From Candidatus Saccharicenans sp. (lineage in GTDB: Bacteria > Acidobacteriota > Aminicenantia > Aminicenantales > Saccharicenantaceae): a stretch of 8,025 bases of DNA. Positions 1 to 6,869 of this stretch are shown here, piece by piece. Every line of letters begins with the position of its first letter. Within the stretch, counting starts at the first letter, position 1. Both the position numbers and the translations under genes were made by a program. The notes below the pieces were generated by a model. It ran no database searches. It worked only from the letters and a program-made list of their open reading frames with translations, and was not told the DNA's origin. The stretch covers positions 2,833-10,857 of the forward strand of contig JANLGB010000070.1 in assembly GCA_024653405.1 (NCBI GenBank). The letters are read 5' to 3'.

Positions 1-1
1 G

Positions 2-772
2 ATCAGGAAAACAGCCGCCCGCAGCGGTAGCCGGGTCATCCCGGTCGACAGCGAACACTCTGGCGTTTTCCAGTGCCTGATGGGGCAGAACAAGAAATTC
101 ATCAAGAAAGTTTATTTGACTGCTTCTGGTGGCCCCTTTTTCCGGGTACCGCTGTCGGAGCTGTCAGGCAAAAGCCTGGCTGAAGCCCTGAAGCATCCCC
201 GCTGGAAAATGGGCCGCAAGGTGACCATAGATTCGGCCACCCTGATGAACAAGGGCCTGGAGCTGATTGAGGCTCGCTGGCTCTTTAATCTCCAGCCCCA
301 CCAGCTGGGGGTGCTGATTCATCCCCAGAGCATCGTTCATGCCCTGGTTGAATTCCAGGACGGCTCGGTCCTGGCCCAGTTGAGCCAGACCGATATGAGG
401 ATTCCCATTCAGTATGCCCTGAGCTATCCTGAGCGCTGGGCTACGCTGCTGCCCGCCCTTAACCTGACCGAAATCCGGGACTTAGAATTCTACCCGGTGG
501 AAGAGCAGAGGTACCCGCTCTTCGGGTTGGCCATTAAAGCCCTGGAAGCCGGTTTGAGTTTTCCGGTGGTTTTGAATGCAGCTAATGAGGTGGCCGTCCA
601 GGCTTTTCTGGAGGAAAGAATCAGTTTCGGAGAGATATTTGGAGTGGTAAACTATTGTGTTGGTCGCCATCGGCCCCGGGCTTTAAGAAGCCTGGAGGAG
701 ATTTTGCTGGTGGATTCCGACAGCCGGGAGCAGGCTAAGAATTATCTAAGGTCGAAAGGGAATGTAATATGA
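2..772 (+). CDS. dxr: 1-deoxy-D-xylulose 5-phosphate reductoisomerase (DXR), 5'-truncated by window edge
   Basis: Cytosolic enzyme of the MEP pathway that rearranges and reduces DXP to 2-C-methyl-D-erythritol 4-phosphate with NADPH and a divalent metal. The open frame runs from the window edge, so the ATG at 80 is internal. The 256 visible residues carry the catalytic and C-terminal domains. The fragment opens with IPVDSEH, whose Asp and Glu (codons 47-49 and 53-55) correspond to the metal ligands D150/E152 of E. coli DXR. Next come the LTASGGPF loop, HPRWKMG (substrate-contacting His) and the DSATLMNKGLE segment with the Ser, Asn, Lys and Glu ligands. The N-terminal NADPH-binding domain lies outside the window. 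The stop codon overlaps the rseP start in ATGA, which indicates translational coupling. Family identity is secure from the motifs. Confidence 0.96.
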   Translation: MRKTAARSGSRVIPVDSEHSGVFQCLMGQNKKFIKKVYLTASGGPFFRVPLSELSGKSLAEALKHPRWKMGRKVTIDSATLMNKGLELIEARWLFNLQPHQLGVLIHPQSIVHALVEFQDGSVLAQLSQTDMRIPIQYALSYPERWATLLPALNLTEIRDLEFYPVEEQRYPLFGLAIKALEAGLSFPVVLNAANEVAVQAFLEERISFGEIFGVVNYCVGRHRPRALRSLEEILLVDSDSREQAKNYLRSKGNVI

Positions 773-2097
773 CTATAATCGGCACCATAGTGGCCTTCCT
801 GATTGTTTTCGGCGTCCTGGTTTTTGTCCACGAGTTCGGGCATTTTTTCACGGCCAAACTGGTGGGAGTCAGGGTGGAGGTGTTCTCCTTCGGTTATGGC
901 AAAAGGCTTTTCGGCCTGCGCCGGGGCGATACCGATTACCGGGTGAGCCTGATTCCCATGGGTGGCTATGTCAAACTCCTGGGAGAGGGTCTGTTTGATA
1001 AGAACCGGGCTATTTCGCCCGATGATTTTATGGCCAAGAACCGCTTCCAGCGTTTCCTGATACTGGTCATGGGCTCGGTCATGAACATCCTGCTGGCCAT
1101 CGTCCTGGTGGCCATCCTGAACATGGTGGGAGTAACGGTTCCAGAATACCAGGAACAGAAACCGGTTATCGGCTGGATGGACCCGGGTTCGCCAGCGGAG
1201 AAGGCCGGGCTGCTGGTGGGAGATGAAATCCTGGAAATTAACGGCCGGGCAGTTAAGACCTGGAATGAGGTGGAAATCGCCGTCGGCAGCAAGCCGGAAC
1301 GGCAGATTATGGTGACCATCAGGAGAGGAGAGGAAACTCTCCAGGTCCCCCTGACCACCGACAAGATAACCAAGTATGAAATGGGCTACGCCGGTTTCCG
1401 GGCTTATATCTTGACCCAGATCATGATGGTCAACAGCGGTTCGCCGGCCGAAAGGGCCGGTCTGCAGCCCGGGGATATAATCCTGGCGGCAAACGGAGAG
1501 CCTGTTTTCTTCTACAACTTCGTTAAGCGCATTGAAGAGAGCCAGGAAAAACCGTTGGTGCTGACGGTTGAGCGCCAGGGCCAGACCCTGGACATAACCG
1601 TTGTTCCCCGCAAGGAAGGCAACGTCGGGAAAATCGGCATCCTCCAGGGGCCCAAATCGGTCACCAGGAAATACCCATTTTTTGCCGCCCTTGGTCAGAG
1701 CCTTAAAGATAACGCCAGGAACACTTTCCTGGTCATTAATTTCTTGAAAGACCTGTTCACCGGTCAGGCTTCCACCAGGCAGCTGGGCGGACCGCTGGAA
1801 ATTGCCAGTCTGTCCCATGCAGCCATGAAAATGGGCCTGCTGGCCATGATGAGCTGGATTGCCATCATCAGCCTCCAGCTGGGTATCCTTAACCTTGTAC
1901 CCATTCCCGTTTTCGACGGCGGGCAGATATTTGTGTTGCTGATTGAAGGTATCATCAGGCGGGACCTGAGCCCCAAGATGCGGGAAATCTGGATGCAGAT
2001 TGGATTCGTGATTTTCGTCTTCATAATTGTCTTTGTCATCCTGAATGATATCGTCAAGCGACTTCCGAGCGGCTGGAAAAGCCTGATACCATTCTGA
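769..2097 (+). CDS. rseP: RIP zinc metalloprotease RseP (site-2 protease family)
   Basis: Intramembrane zinc protease that cleaves membrane-spanning anti-sigma factors and remnant signal peptides in the inner membrane. The 442-residue length is close to E. coli RseP (450). The first hydrophobic segment carries the active site HEFGH at residues 21-25 (His21 and His25 as zinc ligands, Glu22 catalytic). A second membrane segment spans about 95-120. Two PDZ domains follow, each with a recognisable SPAExAGL..GD.I...NG core (about 139-162 and 223-246). A third hydrophobic stretch at about 355-380 leads into NLVPIPVFDGG (375-385), whose Asp383 is the third zinc ligand. The last membrane helix is about 409-428. 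The start ATG overlaps the dxr stop by 4 bp and has AAGGGA at 756-761 upstream. Two PDZ domains resemble the Gram-negative form. Its substrate is not encoded in the window. Confidence 0.96.
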   Translation: MTIIGTIVAFLIVFGVLVFVHEFGHFFTAKLVGVRVEVFSFGYGKRLFGLRRGDTDYRVSLIPMGGYVKLLGEGLFDKNRAISPDDFMAKNRFQRFLILVMGSVMNILLAIVLVAILNMVGVTVPEYQEQKPVIGWMDPGSPAEKAGLLVGDEILEINGRAVKTWNEVEIAVGSKPERQIMVTIRRGEETLQVPLTTDKITKYEMGYAGFRAYILTQIMMVNSGSPAERAGLQPGDIILAANGEPVFFYNFVKRIEESQEKPLVLTVERQGQTLDITVVPRKEGNVGKIGILQGPKSVTRKYPFFAALGQSLKDNARNTFLVINFLKDLFTGQASTRQLGGPLEIASLSHAAMKMGLLAMMSWIAIISLQLGILNLVPIPVFDGGQIFVLLIEGIIRRDLSPKMREIWMQIGFVIFVFIIVFVILNDIVKRLPSGWKSLIPF

Positions 2098-2115
2098 CCG
2101 GAACTGGAATAGAGA

Positions 2116-3210
2116 ATGAAGGCCAGTCCTTTTCCACGAAGACAGACCAGGGCGGTCCGGGTCGGGTCTGTAGTCATAGGCGGGGGAGCCCCGATAGTCG
2201 TCCAGTCTATGGCCAAGACCAGAACGGCCGACGTTCGGGCCACCGTGGCCCAGATTAAGAGGCTGGAAAAGAAAGGCTGCCGGCTGGTCAGGGTGGCGGT
2301 TCCAGGGAAAGAGGATGCCCTGGCCATCAGGGAAATCAAGAGAAAGATTAAAATTCCACTCATTGCCGATATTCATTTTGACCCCGGCCTGGCTATCCTG
2401 GCTATAGAAGCCGGGGCTGATGGCCTGAGAATCAATCCCGGAACCATCGGTTCCCGGGAGAAACTCCGGGAAGTGGTCAGGCTGGCGGCCGAGAGAAAGA
2501 TTGCCATCAGGGTGGGCATTAATTCTGGCTCTCTGGAAAAAGACCTGCTGGCCAGGTACGGGCAGGCCACGGCCGAGGCCATGGTGGAAAGCGCTCTGCG
2601 CCAGGTGAGGCAGCTGGAAGACCTGGGTTTTTATGAAATAAAAATATCCCTGAAGGCTTCTGATATCTGGAGAACGGTTGAGGCCTACCGGTTGCTGGCG
2701 GATAAAGTTGATTATCCCTTTCATGCCGGAATCACCGAGGCCGGGCCATTACTCCGGGGAAGCATCAAGTCGGCTGCCGGGTTGGCTCTGTTAATCAGGG
2801 AAGGCCTGGCCGATACCATCAGAGTCTCTTTGACTGCGCCTCCCGAAAGAGAAGTCCAGGTGGCCTATGAAATTCTACGCAGCTTGGGACTGGAAAGTCG
2901 GGGGCTCAACTTTATATCCTGCCCGGGGTGCGGGCGGACGGAAGTCAACCTGCGTCAGATTGCCACCAGAGTGGAGAAACGGCTGGCGGGATTAGAGGCC
3001 AGCCTGACCGTGGCCGTTATGGGTTGCCCGGTTAACGGTCCGGGGGAAGCCAGGGAAGCCGATATCGGGGTGGCCTGCGGCCTCCAGGTCGGGGTCATTT
3101 TCAAGAAGGGTCGGGTCTTAAGGAAAGTGCCGGAATCAGAAATCATTGAGGCCCTGGTGAAGGAAGTGGAAAAGATGGCAAGGGAAGAGAAAAGAGCGAC
3201 CCAGACCTAA
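2116..3210 (+). CDS. ispG: 4-hydroxy-3-methylbut-2-en-1-yl diphosphate synthase (GcpE/IspG)
   Basis: [4Fe-4S] enzyme of the MEP pathway that reductively opens the cyclic diphosphate MEcPP to HMBPP. The 364-residue length fits the bacterial two-domain form. The N-terminal TIM-barrel domain begins with VxVGxVxIGGGAPIVVQSM and includes LIADIHFDP (82-90), GLRINPGTIG (103-112) and RVGINSGSL (132-140). The C-terminal cluster domain has SCPGCGR with Cys269 and Cys272, then MGCPVNGPGEA with Cys304 and Glu311. These match the three Cys and one Glu that ligate the cluster in E. coli IspG (C270, C273, C305, E312). It starts 18 bp after rseP, with only a weak GGAAT-type ribosome site, and is probably read from the same transcript. 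The oxygen-sensitive cluster needs a flavodoxin or ferredoxin partner, not present here. Confidence 0.97.
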   Translation: MKASPFPRRQTRAVRVGSVVIGGGAPIVVQSMAKTRTADVRATVAQIKRLEKKGCRLVRVAVPGKEDALAIREIKRKIKIPLIADIHFDPGLAILAIEAGADGLRINPGTIGSREKLREVVRLAAERKIAIRVGINSGSLEKDLLARYGQATAEAMVESALRQVRQLEDLGFYEIKISLKASDIWRTVEAYRLLADKVDYPFHAGITEAGPLLRGSIKSAAGLALLIREGLADTIRVSLTAPPEREVQVAYEILRSLGLESRGLNFISCPGCGRTEVNLRQIATRVEKRLAGLEASLTVAVMGCPVNGPGEAREADIGVACGLQVGVIFKKGRVLRKVPESEIIEALVKEVEKMAREEKRATQT

Positions 3211-3226
3211 AGCCGAGCAGAAGACG

Positions 3227-3231
3227 AGGAG
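3227..3231 (+). promoter_or_regulatory. Shine-Dalgarno site supporting the TTG start of larE
   Basis: An AGGAG core lies 10 nt upstream of the TTG at 3242. No ATG or GTG lies between it and the conserved part of the protein, so it supports the unusual TTG initiation codon. Confidence 0.7.
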
Positions 3232-3241
3232 AATTATCAGC

Positions 3242-4105
3242 TTGGAGTCCGGAAAAAAAGAGAAAAAAGATAAGGCCGGGATTCCTGAAAGAATTCTCAG
3301 GAAATACCGAAACCTGGTCAAGATACTGAAGTCTCAGGGAAGCCTGCTGGTAGCTTTTTCCGGCGGGGTCGATAGCAGCTTGCTGCTCAAGGCGGCAGCA
3401 GAGGCTCTTGGCAGCAACGTCCTGGCCGCCGTGGTAGACAGCCCCATTGTTCACCGGGAAGAGATCAAGACTGCCCGGGCCATAGCCCGGCAGCTCGGAG
3501 TCCGCCTGCGGATGGTCAGGTCGGATGACTACCTGGCCGAGGATTTCAAAAAGAACAGTCCGCTCCGTTGCTATATTTGCAAGCGGGCTCTCTTCCGGCG
3601 GTTACTGGACCTGGCCCGGAAGGAAAAACTGGCGGTCGTGGCCGAGGGTTCTAACCTGGATGATGAGCTTGATTACCGTCCCGGAGAAAAAGCGCTGCAG
3701 GAGCTCGGGGTTAAGTCACCGCTTAAAGAAGCCGGACTGAGAAAAGCCGAGATCAGGCTGTTGTCCAGGCACTTTGGACTGCCCAACTGGGACCGTCCGG
3801 CCAACGCTTGCCTGGCCACCCGGATTCCTTTTGGCCAGCCGGTGGAGATTGAATGGCTGGCAAGGATTGACCGGGGGGAGTCATTCCTAAAGAAAATTGG
3901 TTTTTCTCAGGTCCGACTGAGGCATCATGGGGAAACCGCCAGAATTGAGGTCGGACCTGAAGAAATTTCGCTGGCAATCGAACCAGAAAACCGCCAAAAA
4001 ATAATAGACCGGCTGAAAAAACTGGGCTGGAAATATGTAGCTTTGGACCTTGAAGGATACCGAATGGGTAGCCTTAATCCTTTTGGCCGGAAACGTAAGA
4101 CCTGA
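3242..4105 (+). CDS. larE: LarE-type ATP-dependent sulfur transferase (PP-loop), three-cysteine form
   Basis: LarE proteins adenylate the carboxylates of pyridinium-3,5-biscarboxylic acid mononucleotide and swap them for sulfur, making the nickel-pincer cofactor of lactate racemase and related enzymes. This 287-residue protein has the PP-loop SGGVDS at 40-45, an RCYICK element (Cys110, Cys113), the LarE signature NLDDELDYRPGEKAL (138-152), and PNWDRPANACLATR with Cys190 at the position of the sulfur-donating Cys of Lactiplantibacillus LarE. Having all three cysteines suggests the class that holds a [4Fe-4S] cluster rather than the sacrificial single-Cys type. The start is TTG with a good AGGAG site. 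It follows ispG by 31 bp and is probably co-transcribed. No larA, larB or larC is visible, so the substrate is assigned by family only. A related PP-loop sulfur-insertion role remains possible. Confidence 0.88.
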   Translation: MESGKKEKKDKAGIPERILRKYRNLVKILKSQGSLLVAFSGGVDSSLLLKAAAEALGSNVLAAVVDSPIVHREEIKTARAIARQLGVRLRMVRSDDYLAEDFKKNSPLRCYICKRALFRRLLDLARKEKLAVVAEGSNLDDELDYRPGEKALQELGVKSPLKEAGLRKAEIRLLSRHFGLPNWDRPANACLATRIPFGQPVEIEWLARIDRGESFLKKIGFSQVRLRHHGETARIEVGPEEISLAIEPENRQKIIDRLKKLGWKYVALDLEGYRMGSLNPFGRKRKT

Positions 4106-4110
4106 GGCTG

Positions 4111-5076
4111 TCAGGAGGGCTCAACCAGGTTATCCGGGCGCTCACCCCGTAAACCCTGGAGCAGATTCTTCACAGCCAGGAAGCACATCTGCTTCCTGGT
4201 CTCATAGGTAGCGCTACCAATATGGGGCAGGAGAATCACGTTGTCCAGTCTCAGTAATTCCGGACTGATATCCGGCTCGTTTTCATAGACATCGAGTCCA
4301 GCAGCCCACAGCCGGCCGCTGGTCAGAGCTTCGGCCAGGGCTTTCTCCTCGACGATCGGCCCCCGAGCCACGTTGATAAGGACAGCCGTTTTCTTCATCA
4401 ATTGGAGCCGGTCGCGGGAAATCAGTTGATAAGATTGCGGCGTCAGGCGGGCATGGATGGAGACGATATCGGCTTCCCGCAAGAGCTCATCCAGCTCCCG
4501 GTATTCTACCTGCAATTCTTTTTCCAGGGCGGGTTCGAGCCGGTGGGGGTCGTGGTAAATAATCTTTAGGTTAAAGGCCAGGGCCCGCCTGGCCACGGCC
4601 CGACCTATCCTGCCGAAACCGATAATTCCCAGCGTCCGTCCCGATAATTCCTGACCCAGGAACAGGTCGACCTGCCAGCCGCGGAACCGGCCTTCACGGC
4701 AGAAACGGTCAGCTTCTACCAGGCGCCGGGTGGTAGCCAGTATTAGAGACAGGGTCAGGTCGGCGGTGGCTTCGGTTAGCACCTCAGGCGTGTTGGTAAC
4801 CAGCAAACCCCGGCTCCAGGCTTCTTTCAGGTCGATGTTATTAACCCCGACCGCGCAGTTAGATATGACTTTAAGTTCCGGGGCTCTGTCCATCACTTCC
4901 CGGTCGATGGTATCCGTAAGGAAGCATAGCAGTCCCTGCTTATCGCCTACCCGGGCCAGCAACTCTGACCGCGGCAGGATCATTTCCCTGGTGGCCAGCT
5001 CCAGTTCCACCTGGCTGGCCAGGTAGTCCATGGCTTCAGGAAGAAGCGGATGGGTCAACAGGACTTTTGCTTTCAT
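4111..5076 (-). CDS. D-2-hydroxyacid dehydrogenase (glyoxylate/hydroxypyruvate reductase-like)
   Basis: Cytosolic NAD(P)-dependent oxidoreductase interconverting 2-oxoacids and D-2-hydroxyacids; glyoxylate, hydroxypyruvate and pyruvate are typical substrates. The 321 residues form the usual split substrate domain around a Rossmann domain. Visible motifs are SNCAVGVNNID early in the protein, GFGRIG (153-158), VARGP with catalytic Arg238, DVYENEP with Glu267, and PHIGSATYETR with His285. The Arg-Glu-His spacing matches glyoxylate reductases. Asp176 in YHDP, at the end of the second beta strand, suggests preference for NADH over NADPH (inference). I chose the ATG at 5076 rather than an upstream TTG at 5100 because AGGGAGG sits 6 nt before it. 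The upstream gene ends 13 bp earlier. It is convergent with larE, 5 bp between stops. The exact substrate cannot be read from sequence. Confidence 0.93.
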   Translation of the reverse strand: MKAKVLLTHPLLPEAMDYLASQVELELATREMILPRSELLARVGDKQGLLCFLTDTIDREVMDRAPELKVISNCAVGVNNIDLKEAWSRGLLVTNTPEVLTEATADLTLSLILATTRRLVEADRFCREGRFRGWQVDLFLGQELSGRTLGIIGFGRIGRAVARRALAFNLKIIYHDPHRLEPALEKELQVEYRELDELLREADIVSIHARLTPQSYQLISRDRLQLMKKTAVLINVARGPIVEEKALAEALTSGRLWAAGLDVYENEPDISPELLRLDNVILLPHIGSATYETRKQMCFLAVKNLLQGLRGERPDNLVEPS

Positions 5077-5082
5077 TCGTAG

Positions 5083-5089
5083 CCTCCCT
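5083..5089 (-). promoter_or_regulatory. Strong Shine-Dalgarno fixing the dehydrogenase start
   Basis: AGGGAGG on the minus strand lies 6 nt before the ATG at 5076 and immediately after the TGA stop of the upstream phosphorylase-like gene (5090-5092). The arrangement favours re-initiation by ribosomes finishing the upstream gene, and rules against the longer TTG-started frame, whose first codons would cover this site. Confidence 0.8.
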
Positions 5090-5797
5090 TCAGGTAGCAA
5101 AAATCAGGGGGTAGAAATAAGAAGCGGTAGCTTCCAGTACCGGCCGGCTGCGGCTGTAATTTTTCCACTGCCCGCTGAATAGTTCATCGGACACGATGAA
5201 CAGGCCGGCCGACTGGAGCCGATAGAATTCAGCCAAAGCCAGGATGGCCGACATCTCCATGTCCACAGCCATGATTTTTTTCTTCTGCAGACTTTGAAGC
5301 CAGAGAGCAGTTTCCCGGTAGGGAGCATCGGTAGAAACGATGGCCCCCTGACTGAAAGCCAGTTTTCGCTCGTCCAGAAAATTCTTGAGGCTCTTAAGGA
5401 GCTTGGGAGAGGGAAAGAAAAAACCGGCCCTCGGCCGGGCATAATGCTTGGAGGTGCCTTCCTGGCTTAAGGCCTTGAGCGGCAAGAAGGCCTGCCCGGC
5501 AGCCAGTTCCGGTGACAGGGAACCGCAATAACTCAGCAGGTAGATTTCCCTGAGGCCGAGGTTCCGCATTTTTTCCAAAGCCATGATGCTGGCCGGAGCG
5601 CCCAGGGCGCTGCAGAGGACAGCACTTTTTTTCAGGTAATAAAGTCGGCCGGGCCTGACTTCCAGCTGCCGGGCCGCGACCGCGGCCAGCTTTCGGGGCA
5701 GGTCGCCTGAGAGCAGAAAGGGTAGAAAAAATAGACGACCTTCCGGCAACGGGGGACCGCTAAATTCGGGCCTGGTGATTGAAAGCTGTTTTTTCAT
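5090..5797 (-). CDS. Nucleoside phosphorylase-family protein (PNP/UDP phosphorylase fold)
   Basis: Members cleave the N-glycosidic bond of nucleosides with phosphate, or with water in the nucleosidase branch, for salvage. The 235 residues show an N-terminal GDLPRK element resembling the phosphate-binding GDPxR, a GAPASIMALEKM segment (about 66-77) resembling the G(S/A)PS-type phosphate loop, and LLSYCGSLSP. They also show EGTSKHY (113-119), STDAPYRET (155-163), VDMEMSA with the ribose-binding Met-Glu (178-184), and VSDEL with Asp204. An Asp after Ser at that point resembles the base-contacting Asp of purine-type enzymes. I chose the ATG at 5797 because AGAAGG (5802-5807) precedes it; a TTG at 5818 would add seven poorly supported residues. 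It is the first gene of a minus-strand pair with the dehydrogenase. Purine, uridine or a modified nucleoside are all possible substrates; I cannot decide. Confidence 0.87.
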   Translation of the reverse strand: MKKQLSITRPEFSGPPLPEGRLFFLPFLLSGDLPRKLAAVAARQLEVRPGRLYYLKKSAVLCSALGAPASIMALEKMRNLGLREIYLLSYCGSLSPELAAGQAFLPLKALSQEGTSKHYARPRAGFFFPSPKLLKSLKNFLDERKLAFSQGAIVSTDAPYRETALWLQSLQKKKIMAVDMEMSAILALAEFYRLQSAGLFIVSDELFSGQWKNYSRSRPVLEATASYFYPLIFAT

Positions 5798-5859
5798 TTT
5801 TCCTTCTGAAATTATCAAAAATCAGGCCTTCAGGCAATTACCATTTATGGGGCTTCTGT

Positions 5860-5888
5860 TTTACAAGGGGTCCGGAGTGTCCTAAAAT
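5860..5888 (+). promoter_or_regulatory. Sigma-70-type promoter for the ParB-like/SPL-like operon
   Basis: TTTACA (5860-5865) and TAAAAT (5883-5888) are separated by 17 bp, each with one mismatch to the -35 and -10 consensus. They lie in the 109-bp divergent intergenic region and point at the gene starting at 5907. The expected transcription start, near 5895, leaves a leader of only about 12 nt. The GGAG at 5890-5893 would then be upstream of or at the transcript start and could not serve as a ribosome site. Confidence 0.55.
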
Positions 5889-5906
5889 TGGAGTGGAAAA
5901 ATTGAG

Positions 5907-6869
5907 ATGGCCATAAGATTAATTAAGCCGGCGGAAATTGACCTGGAAGACCGGCGCTTCCGTTTTACCTTCAACCCGGTTGAGGAAAGATTCCGGCGCT
6001 CGGTCAAGGAAATCGGAGTGCTGGAGCCGGTCATAATAACTTACCGAGAGGGGAAACCGGTTTTGATTGACGGTTGGAAAAGGGTGGAGGCAGCCAGAGA
6101 CTGCGGCCTGCCAGAATTGCTGGCGCTGGAAATAGACAACCAGGCCAACGACCTGACCATTTTCCTCTTAACCTTTTTTGAAAATTATAGTCGGCGGCCT
6201 TTTTCCCTGGCCGAAAAATCCCTGGCGGTCAGAAAGTTCCGTGACTTCAGGTTACGCCCCGTCGACATCATAGAAGATATCCTGCCCCTTCTGGAGTTAC
6301 CTCCCGAGCAGAAAACACTGGAGCTCATGCTGGAGCTTTCCAGCCTGGGAAAATGGCTGGAAGTGATTCACAGGAAGGACTGGAAACTGGGCACGGCCGA
6401 ACTGCTGCTCAGCTTTCCCCCCGAAGAAAGATTCTGGCTCGTCCGGCTGGTGGAAAAACTCAGCCACAACCAGCAGAGAGAGTTAATAGAGCTTTTCTAT
6501 TCACTAAAGCGAAGTACGGGAAAAAGCCTGGAAGAGCTGGCCGGGGAAGGGGAGATAGTGAATCCCGTCGGGCGGCTGTTCGAAGGGAACATCCAGGCTG
6601 CCGCAGCCCTGCTGTCAGTCTTGAGAAAGTTAAACTGGCCCACGGTCTGGCGACTAAACCAGGCTATTTCTGACCGGATCAGGAACTTGGATCTACCACC
6701 TAATATTTCCCTGGACTATGACCGCACTCTTGAAAATCCGGTCCTAAAAATTGGTCTGGAAGCTGAAAGCTGCCAGGAGTTGAAGGAAGTCATCAAACGC
6801 CTTTTAGAGACACTGGGCCGCCCGGAGTGGGACGGGATATTTGAGCTCCTGCATCACGTAGGGGATTGA
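5907..6869 (+). CDS. ParB/sulfiredoxin N-terminal domain protein, function unknown
   Basis: The N-terminal 100 or so residues have the ParB/Srx fold pattern: IKPAEIDLED, then GVLEPVIITY (37-46), then IDGWKRVEAARDCGLPE (54-70), equivalent to the GERRxRAA box of ParB. ENYSRRPFSLAEK (92-104) parallels the ENLQR box. The 320-residue length is near that of chromosomal ParB. The middle part (about 115-200) keeps a ParB-like helical rhythm, including DWKLGTAELLLSFPPEER, which recalls the 'ls.gHAraLl.l' helix. A clear helix-turn-helix of the IAxxLGxSxxxV type is not evident, and the C-terminal 100 residues match nothing I recognise. No ParA ATPase is adjacent, so canonical chromosome partitioning is unlikely. 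The SPL-like radical SAM gene overlaps its stop codon, so the two products probably work together. A nucleic-acid-binding or nucleotide-binding role is an inference. Confidence 0.82.
   Translation: MAIRLIKPAEIDLEDRRFRFTFNPVEERFRRSVKEIGVLEPVIITYREGKPVLIDGWKRVEAARDCGLPELLALEIDNQANDLTIFLLTFFENYSRRPFSLAEKSLAVRKFRDFRLRPVDIIEDILPLLELPPEQKTLELMLELSSLGKWLEVIHRKDWKLGTAELLLSFPPEERFWLVRLVEKLSHNQQRELIELFYSLKRSTGKSLEELAGEGEIVNPVGRLFEGNIQAAAALLSVLRKLNWPTVWRLNQAISDRIRNLDLPPNISLDYDRTLENPVLKIGLEAESCQELKEVIKRLLETLGRPEWDGIFELLHHVGD

Noticed and set aside
1..4. GATC at the first bases as a possible cloning junction
   Set aside because: A four-base match is expected by chance and the dxr frame is continuous with it; no vector sequence is visible.
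80..82. ATG as the start of dxr
   Set aside because: The same frame upstream encodes IPVDSEH with the metal-binding Asp and Glu of DXR, so this ATG is internal and the gene begins before the window.
742..2724. A 660-codon open frame on the minus strand opposite rseP and ispG
   Set aside because: The plus strand here encodes two unmistakable conserved enzymes with all catalytic motifs. The minus-strand translation is low-complexity, rich in His/Gln/Asp/Gly, and has no recognisable domain, as expected for a shadow frame.
4101..4115. Short inverted repeat CCTGA-ggctg-TCAGG containing both convergent stop codons
   Set aside because: A 5-bp stem with no T-tract on either side is too weak for an intrinsic terminator and may be chance.
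5077..5100. Upstream TTG (5098-5100) start for the dehydrogenase
   Set aside because: It would make the Shine-Dalgarno AGGGAGG part of the coding region and overlap the phosphorylase-like gene. The ATG at 5076 has ideal spacing, and MKAKVLLTHP is a typical family N-terminus.
5809..5837. Possible minus-strand promoter (TTGCCT with TAATTT or GATAAT) for the phosphorylase-like gene
   Set aside because: The elements match consensus poorly, the two -10 choices give different spacings (17 or 15), and the transcript start would fall on or after the ribosome site. Too weak to annotate.
6353..6673. A 106-codon plus-strand frame inside the ParB-like gene
   Set aside because: It lies wholly within a longer conserved frame, has no supporting ribosome site or recognisable domain, and looks like a frame shadow.
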